Notes: generated from the sequence alone by a model not told the origin. 64,000 nt of DNA from Porphyromonas somerae DSM 23386 (GCF_000372405.1 NZ_AQVC01000004.1:199-64198), one strand, 5' to 3'; counted from the stretch's first letter, positions 32,946 to 43,149 are shown. Numbers and translations: made by a program.

Positions 32946-35477
32946 TTAGTTGGTTGTCTTTACATTACGGACGATTCGGAAGCCGATCAATTTATTGGTC
33001 CGATCAGGTAGGTGCTTCTTACGGTAATCCACTTTTAGGAATTCCTTCCTAGCGTGGAAGCTTCCGCCCTTCAATACCTTATAGGTACCACTCGCTGGAC
33101 CATTGTCACGCTCGTAGGTGCGCTCTCCGTACCAGTCTTCCACCCATTCCCATACATTGCCACTCATGTCGTAGATGCCCAGCTCATTAGGCTTCTTGCC
33201 TCCTACAGGTTTAGTGCCATATTCAGGATTGGTAAATGCTTGCCAAACCTTAGGATTGAGGTTGGCCTGAGCTCCCAGCATCGCATTATCTCTAAACCAA
33301 GCATAGTTGCCAAAGAGAATAGGACCGATGTTGCTCTTTTGGGCTATATTTGTGTCGTTGGCTCCACTTGCTACTGTGGCTATCCATATCCACTCTGCCT
33401 CGGTGGGGAGGCGGTAGCCATTGGCATTGGGGTCGCGTGTCACCTGCTCGGGGGTGTCACCTGTGATGGTGTAGACGGGGGTTAGACCATCCTTTTCGCT
33501 CAGTTGATTGCAGAAACGTATGGCGTCCATCCAAGTGATCGATTCTACAGGTCTTTCACCAGCATTGGCACGAATGACTCCCTTAAAGTTATTGCCAGCG
33601 AACCGAGATTGGTCTGGGTCGGAAAAGTAGGAGGGGTTACTGCCCATCACCTTCTGATACTCAGCCTGAGTAATTGGGTGCTTTGCTACGTAGAGATTTT
33701 GTATCTTGATCCCCTCTGGCGTTGATCTCAGAGTGCTTCGTGCGGTGCTGACGCCTCCTTTGAAGGTAAAGTACTCTGGGCGAGTTCCACCGGTACCAGG
33801 GACATAGAATAGTTCACTGCCAGTAGTACTAGAGAATACTCCTGAGGTAAGAATGGCATACAGCTCTACATTGCTATCAAAAACAGTCTCCATGGATACC
33901 ACTTCCGAGTTGATGGTCGGAGGGGTATCCTTAGTCCACCCTACAAAGCCCCGAGGGTCTTGAGGCTTAAAGATAGTACCTTTCACTGGCTCTAATTCAG
34001 GTAGCTCTGGCAAGCAACCCTCTTCGGTCAGCTCTAATACCTTATTAATGTTCCATTGATCGCTCTTGAATTGGAAGTTTCGTGGCACCACTAGCGTCGC
34101 ATAGTACGACTCCAATTTGGCCGTGAGGACAAAGTCATTGGTTAGAGGGTAGGGGAATGTTATCGCCTGTCCCTTGCCGTCTTCCCATCTGATGAGCTTA
34201 CGTCCAGGCATTTTCACCTCTGGAATATCGCTCTCCTTTAGTTCGGTAGCCTCCTTTGGGATGGAGAATTCCATCCGTTTGCTACCATACTGCATTGTGA
34301 TAGGCTTTCGCTGATCAGCTTCCAGTTGAAGGTCAATGCCCTTCTCTTTCCAAGGCTCCAGTGATATCTCAAATCCAATCGCTCCACCTAGTATCGGTTC
34401 GCCTGGCTTCTCCATTCCGCCCCACGGCTGAGTGCTTACCACTACGCCTGCAGGCAAGTCGGTAGGAACACCCTTGTCCAGCTGTGGCTCCTGATAGCCT
34501 GCTCCCTGACTAAAGTCCAGTGTCGCCATATAGTGCATCCCAGGCTTCAACCCTTCAGGCAGGGAGAGAGGTACCGTAGCATAGGCATACTTTCCCTCCT
34601 CGAGTGGATAGTACTGAGCTCCTGCAGGCGTGGTGATCCTAAGCAATAGTCCGAGATAGGTCCCTTCGTTGTCTGTCGCTTCCCCAGCTTGCTCTGCTCT
34701 ATTCCATGGCGTAATCGGCTGCGGAATGAGCATAAAGTTGCCCTTGGCACTATTGCCAATCCACTGAGGAGTCTCCCCAAGTGTAATCACCTCGGGAGTA
34801 GCTAGTCCGAAGCTCTTAGGAGTGCTTAAATCTGTGTAGTTAGTGAGCTCCTCGCTGAGCTTTATCTCGGTAGGAAGAGTCAAAGTAGCTTGAGATCGTA
34901 TGCGTGCGATCTTTACGCCAGCTACCTCGACCTTGTAGGCTTCATTGCTATTCTTCGCCTGCACAGAGAGCTGTGAGAGAAGGTGCTTAAAGTAAAGCGG
35001 TACCCCCTCTGTACCGTGCTCAGCTACTCGCCCCTTGGTACGTGCTACGAGGAGATCTACCTGCTTCTCCACCTGCTCAGGGGTGATTAGCTTAATGCTC
35101 TTGTTTGTAGCTTCTAGGTCGAGTGTGCCATAGTCGCCTAAGCCATTGTACCCAATAAAGTCCAGTTCATAGCTTGGCCACATATGGGTGCTCGCAGTAT
35201 TCCAAACGCCACTGCTAGCACTAGCATCGGTGGCGGTCACTCGATCTTTGAAGTAGAGCTGCCCCTGTCCGTAAGCTCGGATATTAAAGCCACTCTTGGC
35301 TAATGTGGAGGGGGTTTCGTCAGCTCCTTTCAATTGCTGATTGACAAAGGCATGAAACTGTATCTCACTACGAGCCTCAGGCTCATCTATTTCCCTCTGT
35401 CGCTGACACCCCACCCACGATAGCACCGATAGGAGTCCTACCACGAGATAAGTGCGAATGGCGATGATTCTGTACAT
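32946..35477 (-). CDS. Fimbrillin-like lipoprotein fused to InlB-type repeats and FGE-fold (SUMF1) domain
   Basis: An 843-residue lipoprotein (lipobox WVGC, about C24). Residues about 35-380 are a fimbrillin domain paralogous to the 29176-30342 product (ELDFIGYNGLGDYG; VPLYFKHLLSQLSV). Residues about 395-550 hold two Listeria-Bacteroides (InlB B)-like repeats (KLIRWEDGKG...; GFVGWTKDTPP...VELYAIL). Residues about 555-840 are an FGE-sulfatase (SUMF1) domain with VAKHPITQAEYQKVMGSNPS, NGYRLPTEAEW and MSGNVWEWVEDW. The two catalytic Cys of true FGE align with A809 and L814, so a binding role is likelier than catalysis. It heads the fimbrial operon. Confidence 0.85.
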   Translation of the reverse strand: MYRIIAIRTYLVVGLLSVLSWVGCQRQREIDEPEARSEIQFHAFVNQQLKGADETPSTLAKSGFNIRAYGQGQLYFKDRVTATDASASSGVWNTASTHMWPSYELDFIGYNGLGDYGTLDLEATNKSIKLITPEQVEKQVDLLVARTKGRVAEHGTEGVPLYFKHLLSQLSVQAKNSNEAYKVEVAGVKIARIRSQATLTLPTEIKLSEELTNYTDLSTPKSFGLATPEVITLGETPQWIGNSAKGNFMLIPQPITPWNRAEQAGEATDNEGTYLGLLLRITTPAGAQYYPLEEGKYAYATVPLSLPEGLKPGMHYMATLDFSQGAGYQEPQLDKGVPTDLPAGVVVSTQPWGGMEKPGEPILGGAIGFEISLEPWKEKGIDLQLEADQRKPITMQYGSKRMEFSIPKEATELKESDIPEVKMPGRKLIRWEDGKGQAITFPYPLTNDFVLTAKLESYYATLVVPRNFQFKSDQWNINKVLELTEEGCLPELPELEPVKGTIFKPQDPRGFVGWTKDTPPTINSEVVSMETVFDSNVELYAILTSGVFSSTTGSELFYVPGTGGTRPEYFTFKGGVSTARSTLRSTPEGIKIQNLYVAKHPITQAEYQKVMGSNPSYFSDPDQSRFAGNNFKGVIRANAGERPVESITWMDAIRFCNQLSEKDGLTPVYTITGDTPEQVTRDPNANGYRLPTEAEWIWIATVASGANDTNIAQKSNIGPILFGNYAWFRDNAMLGAQANLNPKVWQAFTNPEYGTKPVGGKKPNELGIYDMSGNVWEWVEDWYGERTYERDNGPASGTYKVLKGGSFHARKEFLKVDYRKKHLPDRTNKLIGFRIVRNVKTTN

Positions 35478-35623
35478 TGACTTCTATTTATGTTGATATT
35501 TAAGCACCCCTCTCTCTCTAAGGGAGAGCATTATGTATATGAATGGTGAGCATAGTGGCAAATCGCTAGCTTACTATTCCAATAAAGGCAAGGATTAGGG
35601 GCACAACTTTACCAAATGCTCTA

Positions 35624-35655
35624 CAAACTTACCAAATAACCACCGAATTTACAAG
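35624..35655 (-). promoter_or_regulatory. Possible promoter of the fimbrial operon
   Basis: On the minus strand TTG (complement of CAA 35652-35654), about 20 bases, then TAAGTTTG (complement of 35624-35631). The leader to the first gene would be about 145 bases, with a small CTCTC/GAGAG hairpin near 35507-35528. Confidence 0.4.
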
Positions 35656-35743
35656 CTTTTAACGCATCGTGGGCAGGCTAACATATTAAAATAACCATTT
35701 CTCCCTCTCTGAAATTTCAAGCTGTGAGATATGGTGAAAAGCT

Positions 35744-35896
35744 GTCTAAAAAAGGTCACGGTACCCCCTTTTATAACCGATTAGAGTTCAGTGCTATATA
35801 AAGGCATCAGCCGAGATGCAACTAAGCATTTGCTTTGTTGCATCTCGGCAAATGCTTAGTTGCAACTCGCCGATTGCTTAGTTGCATCTCAGCTTT
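35744..35896. repeat. Structured intergenic repeat, copy C
   Basis: In the 634-base gap upstream of the fimbrial operon. Left module CTAAAAAAGGTCACGGTAC then TTTTATAACCGA aligns with copy A along its whole length. The array (35808-35893) opens with AGCCGAGATGCAACTAAGCA and closes with TGCTTAGTTGCATCTCAGCT, which are inverse of each other, so the copy folds end to end. No gene is seen in the rest of the gap. Confidence 0.85.
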
Positions 35897-36066
35897 TACC
35901 CTACTAGCATGGAGGTTTTTTTGAGGACTTAGAGAGGGGTATTATCTCTGATTGGCTGGGTGATCGTGAAAGCCATTCCCACAAGCCTAGGAACCTTTGT
36001 GAGACGGATAAATCTATACTGCCATCAACAGTAGAGTAGATCGCCTTCTCGTAATGGCCTCATAAA

Positions 36067-36108
36067 AAAAGAGTCCCCAGCCACACTTCAATGGCTGGGG
36101 ACTCTTTT
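36067..36108 (-). terminator. Terminator of gmk-nadD fusion gene
   Basis: AAAAGAGTCCCCAGCCA (36067-36083) and TGGCTGGGGACTCTTTT (36092-36108) form an exact 17-bp stem with an 8-base loop, immediately after the stop codon. Confidence 0.9.
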
Positions 36109-36111
36109 AAC

Positions 36112-37287
36112 TTAATGCTGTAGCTGGAGGAGCTGGAAGTGGAGCTCTCGGTAGAGGGGGTGGGTGAGTTCTGTAGCGAGGAGGTAGGGGAGTGCCTTGC
36201 CCTCTAGTAGCATCCGACGGATTCGGGTGCTGGAGATATGAAAGGTCGGAACCTCTTTGAGGACTTCTACTTTTTCACTCACCTCCCGAGGAGCCTCTTC
36301 TACGCTGTATCCTGGGCGTGGGTAGGCGATGATGGGGATCTCTTGGAGGAGTTCATCCGCTTTGTGCCACTTGGGAAGGGTAAGGAGGCTATCGCCACCG
36401 ATTAGGAGGGTAAAGGAGGTCTTTGGATACTTTTCCTTGAGATGCCGTATGGTATTGATGGTGTAGTAGGGTGGGGTGAGCTCTTCCTCTTCTTGTGACA
36501 AGCGTAGCTTGGGGTAGTGTTGGATCAGGTGCTGAATCCACTCTGCCCTAAATGGAGTGGGGAGCTGTGTGCGATCTTCCTTAAAGGGGCTGGCGGGTGT
36601 GAGGAGTAACCACACTTCATCGAAGCGATCGGAGTACTTCTCTACCAAATAATTGGCGAGTGAGAGGTGCCCGACGTGCATAGGATTGAATGATCCGGGG
36701 AAAAGCAGTACCCGCCTCTGCTCCTCAATAAACCGCTGAATGATCTCTGCTGCTTCGTGGCATGCCACGTCGAGCTGGTCATTAATGATTTTGCGATCAA
36801 AGAGTGGGGCATAGCTCAGTTCGGTCTCTGCCTTGGCTAGTCGCTCTGCTATCTTCTCAGGAGAGTCGGTGCCACGCGATTCCAATCGTTGCCGAAGGGT
36901 ATCCATACTTGGTGGCTGTATGAATAGGGTGAGTGCTTGGTCACCGTAAGCTTTCTTAATATTGAGTGCCCCCTTAACATCGATATCCAGTAGTGCGGTC
37001 TCGCCTCGTGCGAGGGTATCATCTATCTCGCTTCTAAGCGTTCCGTAGAAGCAACCTTCGTAGACCTCCTCGTACTCGAGGAAGTCTCCTAGGTCGATGC
37101 GTTGCTTAAATTCCTCTGTGGAGAGGAAGTGGTAGTGAATACCATCTTGCTCCTCTCCACGAGGGGCTCTGGAGGTAGCTGATATGGAGAAGTGTCCACG
37201 GAGACCGTGTTTGCTGGTCAATTGGTCGATGATGGTACTCTTCCCTGAGCCACTAGGGGCGGAGAATATGATCAGTTTACCAGGCAT
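36112..37287 (-). CDS. Fused guanylate kinase / nicotinate-nucleotide adenylyltransferase
   Basis: One open frame of 391 residues holds two normally separate enzymes. Residues 1-190 are guanylate kinase (GMP to GDP), with Walker A APSGSGKST (10-18) and SRAPRGEEQDGIHY. Residues 191-391 are NadD (nicotinate mononucleotide to deamido-NAD), with the HIGH-type motif FPGSFNPMHVGH (196-207) and ISSTRIRRML near the end. The join reads FIEEQRRVLLFPGSF without a linker. Both halves look complete. In P. gingivalis the two genes are, from memory, adjacent but separate. It lies 30 bases after the yicC-type gene. Confidence 0.9.
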   Translation of the reverse strand: MPGKLIIFSAPSGSGKSTIIDQLTSKHGLRGHFSISATSRAPRGEEQDGIHYHFLSTEEFKQRIDLGDFLEYEEVYEGCFYGTLRSEIDDTLARGETALLDIDVKGALNIKKAYGDQALTLFIQPPSMDTLRQRLESRGTDSPEKIAERLAKAETELSYAPLFDRKIINDQLDVACHEAAEIIQRFIEEQRRVLLFPGSFNPMHVGHLSLANYLVEKYSDRFDEVWLLLTPASPFKEDRTQLPTPFRAEWIQHLIQHYPKLRLSQEEEELTPPYYTINTIRHLKEKYPKTSFTLLIGGDSLLTLPKWHKADELLQEIPIIAYPRPGYSVEEAPREVSEKVEVLKEVPTFHISSTRIRRMLLEGKALPYLLATELTHPLYRELHFQLLQLQH

Positions 37288-37317
37288 AGTGCTATGTAAT
37301 AGGTATAGTGTCGATTG

Positions 37318-38202
37318 TTAGAGTACATTGAGGACTTGTTCCTTGATCTGCTCTAATTCATCTTTCATCTTAACCACAATCTGTTGGAGCGTGGCGTGGT
37401 TGCTCTTGGAGCCTAGGGTATTGATCTCTCGGCCCATCTCTTGTGCGATAAAGCCGAGCTTGCGTCCCTGACCTACCTCCTCGTGATCGAGGGTCTCGAT
37501 GAAGTACTTGATGTGGTTGCGAAGCCTATTTTTCTCCTCATTCACATCTAGCTTCTCAATGTAGTAGATCATCTCTTGCTCCAAGCGAGAGCGGTCGTAC
37601 TCAATATCAACATACTTGCTTAGCCCCTCTTCGATCCTTTGCCGAATCTCGGTAATTCGCTCAGCTTCGTATGGATCTACACTATCAAGGAGCTCTGCAA
37701 TGGTCTTGGCATTCTTCACGAAGCCATCGTAGAGCGACTTGCCCTCTTGTAGTCTAAATTCATTGAGCTTATCACACGCTTCCTCAACCGCCTGCATGGT
37801 GATATTCTCGAGGTCTTCAGTCTCTTTTTCGGAGGTGGAGCTCTCGGTGTTCATTACCCCTGGGATATTGAGTACCATACGCAAGGGGTCGGTAGGCAGT
37901 GGAATGGTGGTCTCCTCGCTGAACTCCTTAAGTAGTTGCCAATACTTCTGACCCAACTCGCTATTGAGCTGTAGGCTGGGCTCCGTATGTAGCTGCTCAA
38001 GGCTGATGAAGATATCAATCTTGCCACGCTGTAGCTTTTGGATAACTCTCTTGCGAGCTGCTAGCTCTATATGGCGTATCTCCTGAGGAAAGCGGAGACT
38101 GATATCGGCCTGCTTGCTATTAATAGATCTAATCTCTACGACGATCTTCTGATTGGAGGTGGAGGCTTCGGCCTTTCCGAAGCCTGTCATGGAATGTATC
38201 AT
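37318..38202 (-). CDS. YicC family protein (UPF0701)
   Basis: A 294-residue protein starting MIHSMTGFGKAEAS, the typical YicC start, with the N-terminal YicC domain (about 1-155) and the C-terminal DUF1732 domain (about 210-294, with EKLDVNEEKNRLRNHIKYF and LGFIAQEMGREINTLGSK). YicC proteins have been linked to RNA turnover as endoribonucleases in E. coli and B. subtilis. It stands before guanylate kinase, a widely conserved neighbour pair, and 14 bases after secA. Confidence 0.92.
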   Translation of the reverse strand: MIHSMTGFGKAEASTSNQKIVVEIRSINSKQADISLRFPQEIRHIELAARKRVIQKLQRGKIDIFISLEQLHTEPSLQLNSELGQKYWQLLKEFSEETTIPLPTDPLRMVLNIPGVMNTESSTSEKETEDLENITMQAVEEACDKLNEFRLQEGKSLYDGFVKNAKTIAELLDSVDPYEAERITEIRQRIEEGLSKYVDIEYDRSRLEQEMIYYIEKLDVNEEKNRLRNHIKYFIETLDHEEVGQGRKLGFIAQEMGREINTLGSKSNHATLQQIVVKMKDELEQIKEQVLNVL

Positions 38203-38216
38203 AGCTTATCTATCTA

Positions 38217-41200
38217 TTAAAGGTTGCGGCCGTGACAATTCTTGAACTTCTTACCACTTCCACAAGGGCATGGATCGTTGCGACCAATCTTTTGCTCCGC
38301 AATATATGGCTGCTGCTTTTGAGGTTGTTGGCTTGCGGCTTGGCCAGCCTCATAGCGTGCTTGCTGTGCTGCCTCGTAGTCGTCCTTTTGCTCTTGATAG
38401 CGTCTGCGTCTATTGGCTAGTGGGTCTTCACGCTGTTCACGCACTTCTACTCTACGCTGCTCATCCTCTTGCTGCGGAGCGATATTGACGTGACCACGCA
38501 TGATGATCTCAGAGGCCTTTTGATTCATCTCTATTACCATAGAGCGGAATAGTTCGTAAGCCTCTACCTTGAAGATAACTAGTGGGTCTTTATTTTCGTA
38601 AGAAACGTTGCGGACCGCATTCTGTAGCTCGTCCATGGCGAGTAGGTGACGCTCCCATGCCTCATCAATGGTGTAGAGAAGAATGGTCTTTTGGAATGCT
38701 TTGGCAACACTCTTGCCCTCGGTCTCTACTGCCTCCTTGAGGTTGGTAACTACGTTGTAGCCTAGTCGGCCGTCGGTCACTGGTATCGCGATGCGCTCTA
38801 CATTATCACCGTGCTGATCGTAGAAGGCTTTGAGTACAGGATAGGTCACTTCGGCCATACGTTCCGAGCGACGCTTGAGGTTGGCAATCACCTCCTCCAT
38901 GATGGCATCTACCAACTGGTCTGGATTACTACGCCTATACTGCTCCTCGGTGATAGGTAGCTCGGTGGAGAAGGCCTTGAAGACACTTTGCTTGAACTCC
39001 TCAAAAGGTATATCTGGAGCACCATCGGTAAGGCTTTCTGCCGTCTGGGTAAGGGTGTTGAGCACGTCTAGGCCAATACGCTCGCCCATCAGAGCGTGAT
39101 TACGACGGGTGTAGATGACCTTACGCTGTGCATTCTTTACGTCGTCGTAGTCAAGCAGATGCTTACGGACTCCGTAGTTATTCTCCTCTACTTTCTTCTG
39201 TGCGTTCTCTACCTGCTTGGATAGTTGCTTGCTCTCGAGCATATCGTCATCCTTTAGTCCCATAGTAGAAAGGATTCTAGCCATTCTATCAGAACCAAAT
39301 AGACGCATCAACTTATCCTCAAAGGAGATGAAGAAAACTGACGAACCAGGGTCGCCCTGACGACCAGCACGACCACGTAGCTGTCTATCTACACGACGAC
39401 TCTCGTGACGCTCGGTGCCGATAATGGCGAGACCACCAGCCTCTTTCACCTCAGGGGAGAGCTTGATATCGGTACCACGACCCGCCATGTTGGTGGCGAT
39501 GGTGACGGTACTCTTCTTACCTGCCTCTGCCACAATCTCTGCCTCCTTTTGGTGGAGCTTGGCATTGAGGACTTGGTGAGGAATCTTACGGAGTGTGAGC
39601 ATCTTGCTGAGCAACTCGGAGGTCTCTACCGAGGTGGTACCAACAAGGACTGGGCGTCCCTCGCCGATTAGTCGCTCAATCTCATCGATAATAGCGGCAT
39701 ACTTTGCTCGAGCGGTCTTGTAGATACGGTCGTTCTCATCGATACGAGCAATAGGTCTATTGGTTGGAATCACCACCACATCTAGTTTGTAGATATCCCA
39801 AAACTCCTTAGCCTCAGTCTCGGCGGTACCTGTCATACCTGCCAGCTTGTGGTACATACGGAAGTAGTTTTGGAGTGTGATGGTTGCCTTGGTCTGAGAG
39901 GCTGCCTCCACCTTTACATGCTCCTTTGCCTCAATAGCTTGATGGAGCCCATCGGAGTAGCGACGGCCATCCATGATACGGCCTGTCTGCTCATCCACAA
40001 TCATCACCTTATTATCCATCACCACATATTGGTCGTCACGCTCGAAGAGGGTGTAGGCCTTAAGTAGCTGCTGCACGGTGTGTACACGCTCACTCTTGAT
40101 AGAGTAATCGGTGAGGAGCTGATCTTTCTTCTCACTCTTTTCAGCCTCTGTGAGGGATTCATTCTCTAGAGCCGATAATTGAGAAGCGATATCTGGTAGG
40201 ACGAAGAAGGTTGGGTCTTCGTTTTTACCCGAAAGAAGATCAATACCCTTATCAGTGAGCTCTATCTGATTATTTTTCTCATCAATCACGAAGTAAAGGT
40301 CGTCGGTGACGATATGCATTTGGCGGTTGTTGTCGGCCATATAGATCGCCTCGGTATCTAGCATACCTGCCTTGATGCCCTCCTCGCTGAGGTACTTGAT
40401 GAGGGCTTTGTTTTTGGGCAGTCCCTTAAAGCTACGGTAGAGCTTGAGAAATCCCTCTTCGCGCTCTTTCTTATCTTCGCTAGCAATTTGCTTGCGTGCC
40501 TCGGTAAGCAGACGGCTAGCAAGGGTTTTCTGTGCATTGACTACCAACTCCACATCGCCTCTGAACTCCTCAAACATCTGATCGCCCTTGCTCTCTACTG
40601 GACCAGAGATGATAAGTGGGGTACGAGCATCGTCAATAAGCACTGAGTCGACCTCGTCGACAATGGCGTAATTGTGCTTCCGCTGCACGAGATCGGCAGG
40701 GGTGCGAGCCATATTATCACGAAGGTAGTCGAAGCCAAATTCATTGTTGGTACCGAAGGTGATATCACAATTGTAAGCACGAAGGCGCTCCGGTGAATTG
40801 GGCTGATACTTATCGATACAATCTACGCTGATGCCATGGAACATATAGATAGGTCCCATCCACTCGGCGTCACGCTTGGAGAGGTAGTCGTTGACGGTCA
40901 CCACGTGAACTCCGTTGCCAGTAAGGGCATTGAGGAATACAGGAAGAGTGGCCACTAAGGTCTTTCCCTCTCCAGTTGCCATCTCGGCAATCTTACCTTG
41001 GTGCAACACCACACCTCCTATGAGCTGCACATCGTAGTGAACCATATCCCACTTGGTGAGGTTACCTCCTGCCATCCACTCATTCTTGTAGATCGCCTTA
41101 TCGCCTTCTATGTGTACGAAGTCATGATTGACGGAGAGGTCGCGGTCAAACTGTGTCGCGGTGACCGTCATCTCCTCGTTGTCGGCAAAACGCTGTGCCG

Positions 41201-41549
41201 TACTCTTGACAATGGCAAAGACCTCGGGGAGCACCTCATTGAGCTTACCTTCCATCTTGTCGAGGATTGTCTCCTCTAGCTTATCAATTTGCTCCCAAGC
41301 AGCTTCACGCTCCGATAGGTCCAGCTCGTCAATCCCTTTTTTAAGCTCTTGGATCTGCTGACGCTCTGGCTTCACCTCATCTTGAATGCTTTGGCGAATT
41401 TGTGCTGTACGCTCACGAAGTTGATCGTGAGAAAGTGCTTTCACCTGCTCGTACTGCTCCTTAATTTTATCTACAATCGGAGTAATCTCTTTGAGGTCTC
41501 GCTGTGATTTGTTGCCAAATATCTTGGTAATAAAGTCTAAAAATCCCAT
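38217..41549 (-). CDS. secA: Preprotein translocase ATPase SecA
   Basis: Motor of Sec-dependent protein export. The 1110-residue product is longer than E. coli SecA (901), as usual in Bacteroidota. Seen in order: N-terminal helix region with an extra insertion (about 45-110), Walker A ATGEGKTL (191-198), [10 protein letters not shown], the preprotein-binding and scaffold domains, second motor motifs [11 protein letters not shown] and [15 protein letters not shown], and the C-terminal zinc motif [14 protein letters not shown], which binds SecB or the ribosome. A Gln-rich linker precedes the zinc motif. Confidence 0.97.
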   Translation of the reverse strand: MGFLDFITKIFGNKSQRDLKEITPIVDKIKEQYEQVKALSHDQLRERTAQIRQSIQDEVKPERQQIQELKKGIDELDLSEREAAWEQIDKLEETILDKMEGKLNEVLPEVFAIVKSTAQRFADNEEMTVTATQFDRDLSVNHDFVHIEGDKAIYKNEWMAGGNLTKWDMVHYDVQLIGGVVLHQGKIAEMATGEGKTLVATLPVFLNALTGNGVHVVTVNDYLSKRDAEWMGPIYMFHGISVDCIDKYQPNSPERLRAYNCDITFGTNNEFGFDYLRDNMARTPADLVQRKHNYAIVDEVDSVLIDDARTPLIISGPVESKGDQMFEEFRGDVELVVNAQKTLASRLLTEARKQIASEDKKEREEGFLKLYRSFKGLPKNKALIKYLSEEGIKAGMLDTEAIYMADNNRQMHIVTDDLYFVIDEKNNQIELTDKGIDLLSGKNEDPTFFVLPDIASQLSALENESLTEAEKSEKKDQLLTDYSIKSERVHTVQQLLKAYTLFERDDQYVVMDNKVMIVDEQTGRIMDGRRYSDGLHQAIEAKEHVKVEAASQTKATITLQNYFRMYHKLAGMTGTAETEAKEFWDIYKLDVVVIPTNRPIARIDENDRIYKTARAKYAAIIDEIERLIGEGRPVLVGTTSVETSELLSKMLTLRKIPHQVLNAKLHQKEAEIVAEAGKKSTVTIATNMAGRGTDIKLSPEVKEAGGLAIIGTERHESRRVDRQLRGRAGRQGDPGSSVFFISFEDKLMRLFGSDRMARILSTMGLKDDDMLESKQLSKQVENAQKKVEENNYGVRKHLLDYDDVKNAQRKVIYTRRNHALMGERIGLDVLNTLTQTAESLTDGAPDIPFEEFKQSVFKAFSTELPITEEQYRRSNPDQLVDAIMEEVIANLKRRSERMAEVTYPVLKAFYDQHGDNVERIAIPVTDGRLGYNVVTNLKEAVETEGKSVAKAFQKTILLYTIDEAWERHLLAMDELQNAVRNVSYENKDPLVIFKVEAYELFRSMVIEMNQKASEIIMRGHVNIAPQQEDEQRRVEVREQREDPLANRRRRYQEQKDDYEAAQQARYEAGQAASQQPQKQQPYIAEQKIGRNDPCPCGSGKKFKNCHGRNL

Positions 41550-41592
41550 ATATATCGTTGTTGTCTATTATCTTTAATTCTGTCGGTTATCG

Positions 41593-43149
41593 CTATCTCA
41601 AAATAGAGCGTGGCGTGGGTGGTCTGATTCGGAGAATCCACGCAATCTTGGTAGAGACTTCTCTGAGATCGAGCGGGGTATCTATCTTTTCAGCCTCGAC
41701 GCTGGGGTACATAATTACAGTAGTGGTAGGGGTCGCCGTCATTCGGTACTTCGCGACTCCTTTTTCGGTAGAGAGGTCTTGGGCTGTCCAACTGGGAAGC
41801 AGACCGAAGATCACATCGGGCCGATTGGCATTGGTGGCACTATTGAGTGCCGTGAGCCAAGTAGCATTGTCGCTATTGGCAATCGCTTGATCTCGCAACC
41901 GATGCTCTTCAATGGCATAAGAGATGCCACTAAACTCTAGTAGAAAGTCACTAACGGCACTCTGAATCTCCTTAAGATGAAGCTTTGGATTGCTTTTGAT
42001 GGTCTCTCTATTGAGATAGACCGCCCCAGTAGGGGTGATCTCCTCCACTAGTCCTTGCACCCCATACTCTGCATGCAGGTACATATTGACTAGTGCTAGG
42101 CAACGATCGGGCTTGAATAGCCTGCGATCGTCTATAACTGTAGAAGGATATTCCCTCGACATGCCATTCCCTGTTAGGATAACAAGGGTGGACTTGTCAT
42201 CAACTAATTGTAGCAACGAAGCTATCGTCCGATCCAGTCGGAAGTAGCTCTCAATAGTCTCTCTTGAAAAACCTTGAGCTGCTTTATTGGCATTGCCTAC
42301 CGTGAGGTGTAGCGAAAGAAGGTCGGGCGTCTCGTCTTTGCCTAGCTGAGTGCTTTCAAAGAGTTTGCGGGCAAGGGAAACCACTTCGTCATTGACGAGT
42401 GGGCTATCCTTAAAGTCCGTAATATCGCTTGTCGTCTTGCGGAAGCTATGGTTAAAGGAACTGGTGGTGGGAATACGGGATTGGGTCGATAGAGGTTGCC
42501 ACGTTATCCCACTGCTAAGCCGTGTTGGCAGAGATGAAGTGCCAGAGTTGGTTTTATCAATATACCAAGGGAACTCCCTTGAGTAGTAGGTGCTACTGGC
42601 CCATCTTGCAGAGTACCCATCAATCCAGTAAGCGGCATCGCCATAGACCCCAGCCCCGATAATTGCCTCCTCTGCTCGAGGAGCGATGCTATAGACGAGC
42701 GATTTAGAGCCATAGGCGCTTTTGAGATTATCCCCGAGGGTAGGTGAGGTGAGGGCCAAGGGCGAATAGTTGCCAGAAGTGGCATACCCCAGGTAGTTCT
42801 TGTCTTGAAGGATTGAGTTCGTTGGGACTCTCCTCCCACTTCGCTCCTTCAGGGTTGGCTGTCGCTCAGAAATACCAGAAGCCGAAGCAAGAGCTCCAGT
42901 GTGGATGATAGCTTCGGAGGCAGTTGCATCAGCACTCAGTAGAGGGGATTGAACTTCGCTGTAGACTCTTCCCTTAGAAAGCAAGCGATTAACCCCATCA
43001 TGGGGCATCTCCTTAGAGAGCTCCTCCAGTAGATCGCTTCGGAGCTCCTCCACGGTGATGAGTAGCACCAATCGGGGGGTCTGTGCTTGTAGCACACCCA
43101 CCTGACAAAGGGTAAAGAGCGAGACCAGCCCTGTAAGTAACTTATTCAT
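41593..43149 (-). CDS. Alkaline-phosphatase-fold secreted protein with degenerate active site
   Basis: A 518-residue exported protein (signal peptide MNKLLTGLVSLFTLCQ...QAQ). I take the ATG at 43149, overlapping the stop of the DUF4105 gene; an ATG five codons upstream is also open. It aligns with PafA-type phosphatases (VVGIVVDQMR, nucleophile T in TVTAPGHA, LTADHG), but these read ITVEELR, ADATASEA and LTGNGM here. The first metal Asp is Glu34, the nucleophile position is Ala and the Asp-His pair is lost, so catalysis is doubtful. It lies between DUF4105 and secA. Confidence 0.72.
   Translation of the reverse strand: MNKLLTGLVSLFTLCQVGVLQAQTPRLVLLITVEELRSDLLEELSKEMPHDGVNRLLSKGRVYSEVQSPLLSADATASEAIIHTGALASASGISERQPTLKERSGRRVPTNSILQDKNYLGYATSGNYSPLALTSPTLGDNLKSAYGSKSLVYSIAPRAEEAIIGAGVYGDAAYWIDGYSARWASSTYYSREFPWYIDKTNSGTSSLPTRLSSGITWQPLSTQSRIPTTSSFNHSFRKTTSDITDFKDSPLVNDEVVSLARKLFESTQLGKDETPDLLSLHLTVGNANKAAQGFSRETIESYFRLDRTIASLLQLVDDKSTLVILTGNGMSREYPSTVIDDRRLFKPDRCLALVNMYLHAEYGVQGLVEEITPTGAVYLNRETIKSNPKLHLKEIQSAVSDFLLEFSGISYAIEEHRLRDQAIANSDNATWLTALNSATNANRPDVIFGLLPSWTAQDLSTEKGVAKYRMTATPTTTVIMYPSVEAEKIDTPLDLREVSTKIAWILRIRPPTPRSILR

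Noticed and set aside
32946-33840. FGE domain as an active sulfatase-maturing enzyme
   Set aside because: Both catalytic cysteine positions are replaced (A809, L814) and no sulfatase gene is present in the window.
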